A stretch of DNA of 64,000 nt from IMG/VR virus record IMGVR_UViG_3300030060_002972, positions 1 to 64,000 of that record; one strand, given 5' to 3'. The position numbers were made by a program, and so were the translations under genes. The first letter of the stretch is position 1. Every line of letters begins with the position of its first letter. Shown here one piece after another: positions 33,359-42,660 of this stretch. The notes under the pieces were generated by a model. That model worked only from the letters and a program-made list of their open reading frames with translations. It was not told the DNA's origin and did no database searches. The DNA is from a virus.

Positions 33359-33574
33359 ATGGCTATAGTAGGAATGGTAGGCAGACAATTAATAAAACTA
33401 GGTCTTTCTAAAGAAGCCCGTAAAAAAGTTAAAAAGGGTATACAGCAAGGTCATCTTAAAGTTTCTGGTAAAGAAATAAAAATGACTCCTAAAGGTAGTT
33501 ATAAACAACAACAGACTAATAACCGAGAACTAAAAAAACTTAATCAGAAAGATAAAAAACGAGGTAAAAAATAA
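33359..33574 (+). CDS. Small basic protein 5
   Basis: A 71-residue Lys-rich protein (KEARKKVKKGIQQGHLKVSG), with GGGAGATAAG upstream. It ends on the first base of the next gene's ATG. No family recognised; probable member of the packaging-associated basic cluster. Confidence 0.6.
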   Translation: MAIVGMVGRQLIKLGLSKEARKKVKKGIQQGHLKVSGKEIKMTPKGSYKQQQTNNRELKKLNQKDKKRGKK

Positions 33575-33957
33575 TGGCAAAATTAAAGTCTAAAGTTGTA
33601 GAAAGAGCTAAAAAATATGAAACTAAGAAAAAATTACAGAAAAAACGTACTCTCATGGGTAAGGGCAAAGGCAGAGGTATTAAAGCAGATAAACCTTTAA
33701 AAAAACTAGATAAGTCTTTGCGTAGAATACGTAAAAACCCAGGTGGTTTTGCAGCATCTGTTGTTGACGCTGGTTCAGTAGTAGCACCTGCAAGTATTGC
33801 TAGGAAAGGAATTAAAATTGTAGGTAAGACTGATGTGGGTAAAAGATTACTAAAAGACATAGAAAGATTAATGAAAAAAAATCCAAGAAAAACTGCTGAG
33901 GTAATAATGAAAAGAAATAAATTAGCAAATGTTCCTAGTAGTAAAAAAAGAAAATAA
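33574..33957 (+). CDS. Small basic protein 6
   Basis: A 127-residue protein with a basic N-terminal helix (KSKVVERAKKYETKKKLQKK), a hydrophobic middle (FAASVVDAGSVVAPASIARK) and a basic C-terminus ending SSKKRK. It may associate with DNA or membrane. It lies 27 bases before the terminase gene. No family recognised. Confidence 0.6.
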   Translation: MAKLKSKVVERAKKYETKKKLQKKRTLMGKGKGRGIKADKPLKKLDKSLRRIRKNPGGFAASVVDAGSVVAPASIARKGIKIVGKTDVGKRLLKDIERLMKKNPRKTAEVIMKRNKLANVPSSKKRK

Positions 33958-33984
33958 AACGGGTTGTGGCACAGGCAATGAGAA

Positions 33985-35529
33985 TTGCAGCCAGTACAAC
34001 CTGTTTGGAATAGTATGATAAGAGACTGGTGGTACAAAGATGAAAAGATGTTAGCGTTGTGGCGTAAAATCCACAGCATGACATCTGAGGAATTTGCTAA
34101 TCTTGATAAAAAAGTTAAAGCAGAGTTACAATACTGGTACGGGAATCTTTTCTTTTTTAAACCGTATCCTGCTCAGAAGCCTATCGTGGACGATAATCAC
34201 TTTAGTGTGTACGTACATGGTAATAATAGTTCTGGGAAGTCTTATTGTTGTGCTGCTAAAACGGCTTACAATGTTATAGGTTGGCATCCTAACTATACTA
34301 TAGATAAACCTAAGTATGGTAATAGAATTATCTGGGCATTTAGTCCTTCATTTGATATTCAAAGAACTTCAAGTCAGGTACATTTGTTCTCAACTGATAC
34401 GCCCAATGATATAGGACTACTGCCCTCTATAGAAAGTATAGAAAAACGTGGTGGTAAAGTAGCCTGGGGTAAAAACAGATGTATTGACTTTGTTAGATTC
34501 TGGGACGGTACAGTCTTAGAATTTAAATCTGCTGAGATGAAAACACAAAACCTACAAGCGTCTGGTATTGACTATTGTTGGTTTGATGAGTGTCCATCAC
34601 ACACTATGCATGATGAGATTCTTGCTAGGTTGTTAAGAAAATCTGGTAAGATGGTTATGAGTTTTATTGTAGAAGATACTACTAGTAATTACATAGTACA
34701 AGATATCTATGGTAGAAACGAAGAAGATGAAGATACTTCGTTTCACTTTATAGATGTATATGACAATCTATCTTTAGAAAAAGAAGAGATAGAAAGATAT
34801 AAGAAAAGATTTACAGAATCAGCTATGCACTGGAGATTCAGTGAAGGTGGTAAGTTTCAGTTACAACCAAGGGGTGCACTAGTTTATTCTGATTTTTGTG
34901 AAACTCATATGGTAGATGATTTAGCAGAACAATACGACCCACTAAGAACTTTGTGGAGAAGTTGGGACATGGGGTTTGTTAGACCTGCATGTGTAGGTTT
35001 TCAAATTGACAAACACGGTAGAAAGAATGTATTATTCAGCATGATGGGGCACAATATACAGCTTACAGATTTTATAGACGAAGTGGAGAGTTATTGCAAT
35101 GAAATATTACCTAAAGTTGTTGAAAAAATGGATATACTCCCACATGATGCTAATAGAAAATATGATGTATCTCCTCACAGTGCTCTTGATATATTTGATG
35201 GTAAAAAGTTAAAAGCAGATACTATATATGTAAAAAGAGACATGTCACATGCACAAGTTAATGAGGAGCTTAAAAAATTTACAAAGGGAGAACCAATGCT
35301 TAGGTTAGATTCTAAACACTGTGTATTACTAGCACAATGCTTAGCTGGTTATACTAGACATGAGCAAACAGGTCAACCTAGGAAAGATAATTATTATGAG
35401 CACATATCTGATGCATTTAAGTTAGGGTGTTTCTATGTGTCAAGAAAATTAACAGAAACAAATACCGAGCTAAAAGAACCACAGTATTTTGGTCTAGAGT
35501 TTGGTGGAGGAAGTAATAGGATATTATGA
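33985..35529 (+). CDS. terL: Terminase large subunit
   Basis: A 514-residue packaging motor. Walker A-like GNNSSGKSY at 79-87, Walker B WFDE near 197-200, and the nuclease Asp in WDMGFVRP near 326, with later Asp/His residues of the RNase H-like fold (LPHDANRKYD, ISDAFKL). It pumps DNA into the prohead and cuts concatemers. The frame opens after a stop at 33,979, so the start is TTG 33,985 or ATG 34,015; neither has a strong ribosome binding site, and I keep the longer one. It overlaps the portal gene by four bases. Confidence 0.9.
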   Translation: MQPVQPVWNSMIRDWWYKDEKMLALWRKIHSMTSEEFANLDKKVKAELQYWYGNLFFFKPYPAQKPIVDDNHFSVYVHGNNSSGKSYCCAAKTAYNVIGWHPNYTIDKPKYGNRIIWAFSPSFDIQRTSSQVHLFSTDTPNDIGLLPSIESIEKRGGKVAWGKNRCIDFVRFWDGTVLEFKSAEMKTQNLQASGIDYCWFDECPSHTMHDEILARLLRKSGKMVMSFIVEDTTSNYIVQDIYGRNEEDEDTSFHFIDVYDNLSLEKEEIERYKKRFTESAMHWRFSEGGKFQLQPRGALVYSDFCETHMVDDLAEQYDPLRTLWRSWDMGFVRPACVGFQIDKHGRKNVLFSMMGHNIQLTDFIDEVESYCNEILPKVVEKMDILPHDANRKYDVSPHSALDIFDGKKLKADTIYVKRDMSHAQVNEELKKFTKGEPMLRLDSKHCVLLAQCLAGYTRHEQTGQPRKDNYYEHISDAFKLGCFYVSRKLTETNTELKEPQYFGLEFGGGSNRIL

Positions 35530-37238
35530 GAGAATCAGATATATTAAGATATTTTAATTATATACAGAAAGAAGCTGAAGATGGCTTTACACCTGTAAGA
35601 AAAGACTGGCAAGAAAACATGAAGTTTTACATGGATGAATACCAGTTTGAAAACAAGTTATCTTGGCAAACTAAAATAAAAGACCCTATAGTAGATAACT
35701 TAATAGTTAGAATGACTAACTTTTTTGTAAGAATACTAATGTCTGCTGATAATAAATACTTTACAGTAGAACATCCTAATCCATCTATCAAAACTGGATT
35801 ATCAAAACTTGTAGAAGCTGTATTAAAAACTAATAAGTTTCCTATGATTTTTGGTGATTCATTAAAGATGGCTTTACTTACAAGCCCTTATATAACAAAA
35901 GTAAACTATAATTATAAATCTGAAAGTTACCCTACATATGACCAGGGAACTGGTGAGTATGGTACAGAGAATAGTATTGTAGGTAAAACAGAAATACACT
36001 CTGTAGACCCTATGCAAATACGTTTAGACCCAGTGGGTAATCAGTATATTATAGAGAAAAAAGAATGTGATGTAGGTGATTTCATAAACATGGCAGAAGT
36101 CAACGGTTGGAAAAACGGTGATAAAGTTATGAGAAGTCTCTACAAAGTCTCAGATTCTGAGGATACAAGCTATAGACCTACAGTCAGTTTAGACTATGTT
36201 TTTAGTAAGTGTTTAACAGATGAGCGAGGTAAAATCTTAGACGAGCATGTTCACTTTATTATTGCTAATAAACAGCATGTCGTTTATTACGGTAAGAATA
36301 TCTTACCAAAAGGTCAGTTTCCTTACATTGTAGGATTTCCTATGAAGGTACTAAAAGGAAGATATGGTAGAGGGTACATAACAAAGCTAAGGTCTTTGTT
36401 AAGTTCCTATGTTGAATCAATGAACCTGCTACTGGATGCTTTTACATTAAATACGCTAGGTGTATACGAAGTAGTAACTAGTAATATTGAAACAGGGAAA
36501 GCACATTTATTCGGGTCAGTAGTACCAGGTAGACTTTACCCAGTCTCCTCTACTGGAACTATAAACCAAGTTTATAATAACTCGGTTAATCCTAATGCCA
36601 CAAACCTTTTATTTGTACTTGATAGACTTATACAAAATAGGTCGTTCCAAAACGAGTTCTTTCAGGGACAACCAACAAGTAAAGGCAGACCAACAGCTTC
36701 TGAAATAAGTCAAAAATCCCAAGAAACATCTGGGTTTTTTGCAGATATAGCTAATGAGATTGAGAGGTCAATCATAGAACCTACTCTAGAATTAATTCTA
36801 CATACAGAATTAATCTACATGAATGATGAATCTCATTTTGATTACAGCAAGTCCCTTGAAGATTCAGAAGCACTCAATGCGTTAAAGACACTTAGCTTCA
36901 ATGAGCGTATCAACGCAATTAAAGACGCTACTTTAACAGTCAAGGGCATCTCTGGCAAAGTTCTGAAGATGACTAATTTTCAGAAGTTGATGCAGATTAT
37001 CAACGTAATTGGTAACATGCCTCAAGTTGCACAGGCAGTTGACCCTGCTAAGTTTGTTTCAAGGATATTTGAATCATTTGATGAGAACCCTGAAGACATT
37101 CTTAACATGGATAACTTGACTCAAGGTGGACCAGGTGCAACGCCAACGGGTGCAGAGGGAGCTTCACCTACTCAACCTCAATCACCAGAACAACTCATGG
37201 AGGTTTTAAACAATGTCAGAAGAAACGAAACAGGATAA
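35526..37238 (+). CDS. Portal protein
   Basis: A 570-residue protein directly after terminase and before scaffold and capsid genes, at the usual portal size for podoviruses. Features are an N-terminal helical region, a beta-rich wing (YRPTVSLDYVFSKC, HFIIANKQHVVYYGKN), and a stem/crown with FQNEFFQGQPTSKGRPTA, a motif style common in podoviral portals. The C-terminal tail is Pro/Gln-rich. It forms the twelve-fold DNA gate and packaging motor base. It overlaps the scaffold gene by 26 bases. Confidence 0.85.
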   Translation: MRESDILRYFNYIQKEAEDGFTPVRKDWQENMKFYMDEYQFENKLSWQTKIKDPIVDNLIVRMTNFFVRILMSADNKYFTVEHPNPSIKTGLSKLVEAVLKTNKFPMIFGDSLKMALLTSPYITKVNYNYKSESYPTYDQGTGEYGTENSIVGKTEIHSVDPMQIRLDPVGNQYIIEKKECDVGDFINMAEVNGWKNGDKVMRSLYKVSDSEDTSYRPTVSLDYVFSKCLTDERGKILDEHVHFIIANKQHVVYYGKNILPKGQFPYIVGFPMKVLKGRYGRGYITKLRSLLSSYVESMNLLLDAFTLNTLGVYEVVTSNIETGKAHLFGSVVPGRLYPVSSTGTINQVYNNSVNPNATNLLFVLDRLIQNRSFQNEFFQGQPTSKGRPTASEISQKSQETSGFFADIANEIERSIIEPTLELILHTELIYMNDESHFDYSKSLEDSEALNALKTLSFNERINAIKDATLTVKGISGKVLKMTNFQKLMQIINVIGNMPQVAQAVDPAKFVSRIFESFDENPEDILNMDNLTQGGPGATPTGAEGASPTQPQSPEQLMEVLNNVRRNETG

Positions 37239-37746
37239 TCCTGTCGAAGAACAAGCAGCTACTGAGGTGGATGATAGAATCCAAATCAAAGCAAAAGATG
37301 CAGCTGAACAGTTATTACCAGGTGGTAAATCTGTTAATGAAATGTCAAATGAAGAGATGGCTCAGTACACTGCTAACATGGCTAAGGCAGATAGACTATA
37401 TGCAAAACATACAGATGGTCTAGCTGATTTAGACAAAGAAGTATTTGATGCTTTACTTCTTGCTAGTGACCCATCTAATTCTGTAGAGGAACGATTCAAG
37501 TCTACTGTAAGTAAGTTTGAATCTATCAAGAAGGGTAAAGATGAGGACAAGAAGGACGAAGAAGCAGTTAAAGAAGTTCCCCCAAAAGGGAATATGGAGA
37601 CAACCAGCAGAGCTACTGGTAATCCAATAAACAAATTAGAGCCTGAGAATGATGCTCCTCTAGGGGATGACCAAGATTACTTTGATTTCATGCTCAAGAG
37701 ATATCGTCAACAGGCTACTGTTAAAAGAAAAGAAACAATAAATTAA
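37213..37746 (+). CDS. Scaffold/capsid assembly protein
   Basis: A 177-residue acidic, helical protein with high Glu, Asp and Lys and no Cys or Trp, ending in a basic tail (KRYRQQATVKRKETIN). Scaffolds of podoviruses have just this form, acidic coil plus basic C-terminus contacting the coat protein, and this position between portal and major capsid. GGAGG precedes ATG inside the portal gene. Confidence 0.75.
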   Translation: MSEETKQDNPVEEQAATEVDDRIQIKAKDAAEQLLPGGKSVNEMSNEEMAQYTANMAKADRLYAKHTDGLADLDKEVFDALLLASDPSNSVEERFKSTVSKFESIKKGKDEDKKDEEAVKEVPPKGNMETTSRATGNPINKLEPENDAPLGDDQDYFDFMLKRYRQQATVKRKETIN

Positions 37747-37765
37747 TAACTAGGAGGAATAAGTT

Positions 37766-38710
37766 ATGCCACAAGGAGCAGTAAGTTTTCTTAATGAATC
37801 CGATAGACTTGCCAAGTTAAAAATGGACAGTGATATTAGATTCGTTGCAGGAAACATGATGCAATTCAGAAACTTGGCAAAACCAATTCAAGCATTTGGT
37901 AGAAACAAAGGCTCAACGATTGAAATTGAAAAATATCAGAAGTTAACAAAAGCTACTGGTACTATCTCAGAACTACAATCATTGCCTATGAATAAACCTA
38001 ACGTAGGTTTTGTACAGGTAACTGTAGCAGAGTATGGTAATGGTGTATCATACACTAAAAAATCACAAACATTAGCAGAATATTCTGTGGATGAAACTCT
38101 TAAAAAGATATTAGCTATGAACGTAGCTGAATCTATGGACCAGGTTGCTGGTACAGAGTTCCAAAACTCAGACGTATTCTACACACCAACTTCAACAAGT
38201 GCAGGGACATTAGACAAAGATGGAACTGTAAGTACAGGTGCTGGAGCAGCTATTACAGCAGCCCACATCAGAGACATAATCAGAAATCTAAAAACTGATA
38301 ATGTACCAAAATGGGATGGAAATTCTTATTTAGGAATCTTCTCCCCATTTGCAATGGCTAAACTGTTTGAAGACACAGCAACAGGAGGCATTATAGACTT
38401 ACACAAATATGACCAACCAGAGAATTTAATCAATGGTGAAATTGGTCAATACTTTGGAATGAGAATGATAGAAGAGAACAACGTTCTTTCTAACACAATC
38501 GGTGGGTCATCACATAATGGTGAAGTAATAGTCTGTGGCTTTGAGCCAGTAGTTGAAGCTCTTGTAGAACCAGAATCTACTATGGTAGAAAACTGGGACT
38601 TCAACAGATTCACAGGTATTGCATGGAACGCATTGACAGGGTTCAAAAAAGTTTGGACTAATTCAACTGACAATGAGTATCACTTAGTTAGAATTCATTC
38701 TAACGACTAG
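37766..38710 (+). CDS. Major capsid protein, N4-gp56-like
   Basis: A 314-residue HK97-fold coat protein, with a strong AGGAGG ribosome binding site. FVQVTVAEYGNGVSYTKKSQ, HIRDIIRNLKTDNVP and the C-terminal GIAWNALTGFKKVW are typical of the N4-gp56 family major capsid proteins. It follows the scaffold and precedes small head genes. It should be the most abundant virion protein. Confidence 0.85.
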   Translation: MPQGAVSFLNESDRLAKLKMDSDIRFVAGNMMQFRNLAKPIQAFGRNKGSTIEIEKYQKLTKATGTISELQSLPMNKPNVGFVQVTVAEYGNGVSYTKKSQTLAEYSVDETLKKILAMNVAESMDQVAGTEFQNSDVFYTPTSTSAGTLDKDGTVSTGAGAAITAAHIRDIIRNLKTDNVPKWDGNSYLGIFSPFAMAKLFEDTATGGIIDLHKYDQPENLINGEIGQYFGMRMIEENNVLSNTIGGSSHNGEVIVCGFEPVVEALVEPESTMVENWDFNRFTGIAWNALTGFKKVWTNSTDNEYHLVRIHSND

Positions 38711-38723
38711 GAGGTAAAATAAC

Positions 38724-39131
38724 ATGGCGTTTAATAGTAAACTTCAATTTGCTATAATCCCAGTATCAGCAGACCTTGACGGCTCAGCTGGTGATGATTT
38801 TACTTTCAAAGTGAATCATCCTATGGTAGTCCATAGATTTGAGTTTATAGTACAGACTGCAGTTGTAGCTACGTCTACTGACCCAGTAGTATCATTAGAT
38901 TATACTGACACAGTAAACAGCGTATCTAGAGCTGAGAAAGTAACATTGACAGTTCCAAATACTACAGCAGCTGGTGTTACAATAGAAGCGAGTTTAACTC
39001 CTTTCTTTGTATCCGACACTGACATTCTACATTTTGAGCGTAAGACTCAAGGTGCTGGAGGTTCAACAGCTGGTGATGGGTTTTATATCATGTATTATGA
39101 GTTAATCCCAGATAGCAATGGAGTTGCCTAA
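38724..39131 (+). CDS. Probable head decoration protein
   Basis: A 135-residue beta-rich protein with AGGAGG upstream, directly after the coat gene. Small beta proteins at this place usually cement or decorate the capsid. Composition is rich in Thr, Val, Asp and Ala with no Cys. Specific family not recognised. Confidence 0.55.
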   Translation: MAFNSKLQFAIIPVSADLDGSAGDDFTFKVNHPMVVHRFEFIVQTAVVATSTDPVVSLDYTDTVNSVSRAEKVTLTVPNTTAAGVTIEASLTPFFVSDTDILHFERKTQGAGGSTAGDGFYIMYYELIPDSNGVA

Positions 39132-39608
39132 ATGTGGTATAGAGTGCACTTAAACAGAGTACACTTTAACCCTTTGGACAAAGAGGGCAAGATGGTTAGA
39201 GTCTTGTCCTCTGGTCCTACGTTTAACTGTCATACATCAACAGATTTAGAATTAGAACTGTTATATATGTTAGCAGAAACTAACTCTGAGTTGATGCAGT
39301 TTATTAAATCCTGGACTGAGCAAGATAACTCTTGGTATCAACTAGTATTTACTAAACTGTCTAGTGCTACAAGAGCTGGATTTACAGGTAAAGCAAAAGT
39401 GTTTAGCTACATGGGGTATGCCCTATGTCAACGTGTAGCAGACCATATAATATTTGAAACTAAGTATATGAACATAGGCAGTCTTAGTGACTATAATATA
39501 GGAGCAAGTAGAGACGTAAGAGAAGAAGTTAGAAATACAAATAATCATCTCGTACCTGGTGCAGAAAAAGTAGGTAAAGACTGGGTTGAGAAGAATGGTG
39601 GCAAATGA
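39132..39608 (+). CDS. Head-region protein of unknown role
   Basis: A 158-residue protein starting directly after the previous stop. It is helical in the middle (TDLELELLYMLAETNSELMQ), Trp/Tyr-containing and basic at the C-terminus. It overlaps the adaptor gene by four bases. It could be a head-completion protein or an assembly factor; no family recognised. Confidence 0.55.
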   Translation: MWYRVHLNRVHFNPLDKEGKMVRVLSSGPTFNCHTSTDLELELLYMLAETNSELMQFIKSWTEQDNSWYQLVFTKLSSATRAGFTGKAKVFSYMGYALCQRVADHIIFETKYMNIGSLSDYNIGASRDVREEVRNTNNHLVPGAEKVGKDWVEKNGGK

Positions 39609-40366
39609 GAAGTGAATTAAATTATGACAGAAGTAACATTCGTACTAAAGTAAAAAGTATAATAGGTAGAAACTTTAGTGGTATAGATGATGTTTTAAAT
39701 GACTTAATAAATATAGCAGTAGAGCTATTTGGTAATACTGTGCAGTCAGTATATGATGAGTTTGTATATACACATACAATTACAAGTGGAGAAGTAACTG
39801 CAAAAACAGATGAGTACAATTTACCTAACAGAACAAAAGTAATACTAGATGCATATTATATAGATGTATCAGGAAGTGATGATGTTTATTATCCTATACA
39901 TTTAAGAAGTCCTATAGATTTTAATGAAGCAGGTAATTATACTCCAAGTGTTAAGTATGGTAGACCTACATTTGATTACTCTACAGATACTATAAAGTTT
40001 GGTGTAAGTTATAACACATCAGGAGCTACTCGTGCAGATTATACAGGTATACCTCAGCAAGGGTATAGAGTAAACAATGCATTTCATGTATACCCTAGAC
40101 CTGGTAGTTCAGAACAAGATAATAAAATAAGACTTATGCTGGGATTATTTCCAGCAGATTTACAGTCTGATAGTGATAAGAATAGTATAACAAAGAGCTA
40201 CCCACAGGCATTGATTACTTATACAGCAGCAATGTTTTGGGGAATGCATATGAATGATGCTCAAAGAGCAGCACAGTATTTAACAACAGCACAGTTGTTG
40301 TTAGCAAGTTTTGCTAAGCAAGACGAAATAAACAAACTCGTGAATATAACCATGAAGTTACAATAG
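39605..40366 (+). CDS. Head-tail adaptor-like protein
   Basis: A 253-residue protein. The N-terminal helical part, the beta-rich core with YNLPNRTKVILDAYYID and GYRVNNAFHVYPRP, and the C-terminal helices (PQALITYTAAMFWGMHM) resemble podoviral adaptor or tail-tube A proteins that dock under the portal. Position after the coat and decoration genes agrees. The match is by style, not by a firm motif. Confidence 0.6.
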   Translation: MRSELNYDRSNIRTKVKSIIGRNFSGIDDVLNDLINIAVELFGNTVQSVYDEFVYTHTITSGEVTAKTDEYNLPNRTKVILDAYYIDVSGSDDVYYPIHLRSPIDFNEAGNYTPSVKYGRPTFDYSTDTIKFGVSYNTSGATRADYTGIPQQGYRVNNAFHVYPRPGSSEQDNKIRLMLGLFPADLQSDSDKNSITKSYPQALITYTAAMFWGMHMNDAQRAAQYLTTAQLLLASFAKQDEINKLVNITMKLQ

Positions 40367-40374
40367 GAGGAAAC

Positions 40375-40776
40375 ATGGCAAACGCAATATACCCAAAGGC
40401 AAAAGAATCATTCTTAAAAGGTGAGATTGATTTAGTAGATGATACAATCAAGATTGCTTTGGTAGATACAGGTACATATACCTACAATGCAGCTCATGAC
40501 TTTTACAATGATTTATCTGGAGTGTTAGGTACACCCGTAGCATTAGGAAGTAAGACTGTAACTGATGGAGTATTTGATGCAGCAGATGCTACATTTACAA
40601 CACCATCAGCAGGTACAAGTATTGAAGCATTAGTTATCTACAAAGACACAGGTAATACAGCTACAAGTAATTTGATTGCATACATTGATACAGGTACAGG
40701 GTTACCTTTTACATCTAACGGAGCAGACATAGATATAGTCTTTGATTCAGGTAGTAATAAAATCTTTGCATTATGA
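40375..40776 (+). CDS. Structural protein of the ANAIYPKAKE family
   Basis: A 133-residue protein with AGGAGG upstream. The N-terminus (ANAIYPKAKESFLKGEIDL, then IKIALVDTGTYTYNAAHDFY) belongs to a small beta-rich family I know from many phages, usually found in virions as head or tail component of unproven role. It ends at an ATGA overlap with the next small gene. Confidence 0.65.
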   Translation: MANAIYPKAKESFLKGEIDLVDDTIKIALVDTGTYTYNAAHDFYNDLSGVLGTPVALGSKTVTDGVFDAADATFTTPSAGTSIEALVIYKDTGNTATSNLIAYIDTGTGLPFTSNGADIDIVFDSGSNKIFAL

Positions 40777-40970
40777 GAAAGTTTAAGAAAGTACCAAAGA
40801 CAAAAGGCGGAGTACCAAAGAAATATGTTGCAGGTACTAAGAGTCCATCAGCTAGAGAAAAAGAGATAAAAAATACTCGTAAGCTCTACAAAGCAGGTAA
40901 GTTAACTCCAGCTATGATGGATAAGATAAGTAAATCAAGAGCAAAGGATAGGAGGAAAAAACGTGCCTAG
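40773..40970 (+). CDS. Small basic protein 7
   Basis: A 65-residue Lys/Arg-rich protein (KKYVAGTKSPSAREKEIKNT, ending SRAKDRRKKRA). It overlaps its neighbours by four and eight bases. First of a second run of three tiny basic proteins between head and fibre genes. Function unknown. Confidence 0.6.
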   Translation: MRKFKKVPKTKGGVPKKYVAGTKSPSAREKEIKNTRKLYKAGKLTPAMMDKISKSRAKDRRKKRA

Positions 40971-41181
40971 TTTTAGTGGAATACCTGGAGCATCTAAGTT
41001 CAGCAAAGAGACACTTCGTAAGGTGTACAAGCGTGGAATGGGAGCTTACTATAGTTCAGGTTCTAGAAATGTACCAGCTCATGCATGGGCTATGGGTAGA
41101 GTAAAAAGTTTTGTATCAGGTAAAGGTGGTGCAAGAAAAGCTGACAAAGATTTATTAAGTAAAGGAAAGAAAAAGAAATGA
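40963..41181 (+). CDS. DUF5824-like small protein
   Basis: A 72-residue protein with GTG start and GGAGG upstream. SKETLRKVYKRGMGAYYSSG, the HAWAMGRVKSFV motif and the Lys-rich end match the small DUF5824-like family known from marine and T4-like cyanophages. Its biochemical role is unknown. It overlaps the next gene as ATGA. Confidence 0.7.
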   Translation: MPSFSGIPGASKFSKETLRKVYKRGMGAYYSSGSRNVPAHAWAMGRVKSFVSGKGGARKADKDLLSKGKKKK

Positions 41182-41309
41182 AAAAAGGATTATATGCAAA
41201 CATACATGCCAAGCGTAAGCGTGGTGAAAAGATGAGAAAGAAAGGTGCAAAAGGTGCACCTACAGCAAAGCAATTTGCTAGAGCTAAACAAACAGCGAGG
41301 AAAAAATGA
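41178..41309 (+). CDS. Small basic protein of the MKKGLYANIHAKRKR family
   Basis: A 43-residue gene overlapping both neighbours by four bases. It begins MKKGLYANIHAKRKRGEKMR and continues KGAPTAKQFARAKQTARKK. Short proteins with this opening are widespread in phages of marine bacteria. The function is unknown. It is too short to be caught by ordinary gene finding but the sequence is unmistakable. Confidence 0.85.
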   Translation: MKKGLYANIHAKRKRGEKMRKKGAKGAPTAKQFARAKQTARKK

Positions 41310-42364
41310 GTATAGCAGGAAGTTTAACAGATGCTATAAATTTTAGATATGTGTTTACTATTAGTGGTACTCCTACAACTGTTAGTGGTGCAGATGATAA
41401 TAGTAAAACTTTAGCTTACAATGTAGGTTTCGTAGACGTATATCTTAATGGTGTAAAACAAGTAGTGGGTACAGACGTAACAGCTACATCAGGCAGTACC
41501 CTTGTATTTGCTAGTGCACTTGCAGCTAATGATATAGTAGAAGCTGTAACTTTTGATACGTTTACTTCTGCTACTGCAGCTATAGTTGGCACACGTTCAG
41601 AATTTAATTATGTAATAAGTGGTACACCTACTACAGTAAGTGGAGCTGATGCAGGTGGTAGTACATTATCTTATACAGCAGGATTAGTAGATGTATTCTT
41701 AAATGGAGTACGTATGAAAGTGGGCACTGATGTTACAGCAAGTAATGGTACTGAAGTAGTATTTGCTAGTGCGTTAGCAGCAGGAGATTTAGTAGATATT
41801 GTAGCACATCAAAATTTTAGTATAGCTAATCTACCTGCTAGTTCTATAGGCTCTGGCACATTGTCTAATGATAGATTACCTACTATAGATGATAGTAAGT
41901 TAGGAGCTGGTGCTATACTACAGGTTGTAAATTCAATTAAAACAGATACATTAGCAAGTTCAGGTGCAGGTTCATGGAATGATATTGGTTTATCTGTTGC
42001 AATTACACCTAGAAGCACATCATCTAAAATTTTAGTAAATGTTAATGTAAGTGGTGCATTAAACAATTCTAATACTTGGTTAAAAATTGTAAGAGGTTCA
42101 ACAGACATAGGTATTGGTGATGCTGGAAGTTCAAGACTACAATGTACCTTTGGAAATCTTTACACATTTGGAGATGCCAATATTATGAAAACACATAGTT
42201 TTCAACTGTTAGATTCACCATCAAGCACATCAGAACTTACTTACAAAGTGCAAGTTAGAAGTGCAGCAAACACATATTACATTAATAGAACTGTAAATGA
42301 TACAGATAGTGTAGACCATGGTAGAGCATCATCAACAATAACATTAATGGAGGTTCAAGGATAA
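41306..42364 (+). CDS. Tail fibre protein with duplicated module
   Basis: A 352-residue protein. Residues about 14-88 and 98-170 are tandem copies of one module, each with ISGTPTTVSGAD, VDV(Y/F)LNGV and VFASALAA. The C-terminal domain (ILQVVNS, ITPRSTSSKI, LMEVQG) is the same fibre-tip domain as in the 42,661 and 211 proteins. It is probably the main fibre carrying the receptor-binding tip. The DNA for LMEVQG supplies GGAGG for the next gene. Confidence 0.75.
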   Translation: MSIAGSLTDAINFRYVFTISGTPTTVSGADDNSKTLAYNVGFVDVYLNGVKQVVGTDVTATSGSTLVFASALAANDIVEAVTFDTFTSATAAIVGTRSEFNYVISGTPTTVSGADAGGSTLSYTAGLVDVFLNGVRMKVGTDVTASNGTEVVFASALAAGDLVDIVAHQNFSIANLPASSIGSGTLSNDRLPTIDDSKLGAGAILQVVNSIKTDTLASSGAGSWNDIGLSVAITPRSTSSKILVNVNVSGALNNSNTWLKIVRGSTDIGIGDAGSSRLQCTFGNLYTFGDANIMKTHSFQLLDSPSSTSELTYKVQVRSAANTYYINRTVNDTDSVDHGRASSTITLMEVQG

Positions 42365-42657
42365 TGGACATAATATCAGCAATTTTAGCTTTAGACCCAA
42401 ATGCACAAGTAAGTGTAAATGCAGAGAGTCTTGACCAGATTACATGGCATGATGGTAATCCTAATAACATTACCAATGACCAGATAACTGCAAAACAAGC
42501 AGAGTTAAAAACAGCTTACGACAATAAAAAATATCAAAGAGATAGAGCTGCAGAATATCCTAGTTGGCAAGACCAGTTAGACAAGATATACCATGACGGT
42601 ATTGATGCATGGAAAGCAGATATAAAAGCAGTAAAAGACAAATATCCAAAGGGGTAA
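42364..42657 (+). CDS. Fibre-associated small protein
   Basis: A 97-residue protein. The C-terminal half (AAEYPSWQDQLDKIYHDGID, then IKAVKDKYPKG) matches the small family that follows tail fibre genes in marine phages, which may act as fibre assembly chaperones. It starts at the last base of the previous stop. Confidence 0.65.
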   Translation: MDIISAILALDPNAQVSVNAESLDQITWHDGNPNNITNDQITAKQAELKTAYDNKKYQRDRAAEYPSWQDQLDKIYHDGIDAWKADIKAVKDKYPKG

Positions 42658-42660
42658 TAT

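Noticed and set aside
33540-34079. Antisense frame of 179 residues across the basic genes and the terminase start
   Set aside because: It spans several sense genes, is rich in Phe/Leu as the mirror of Lys codons, and has no start signal.
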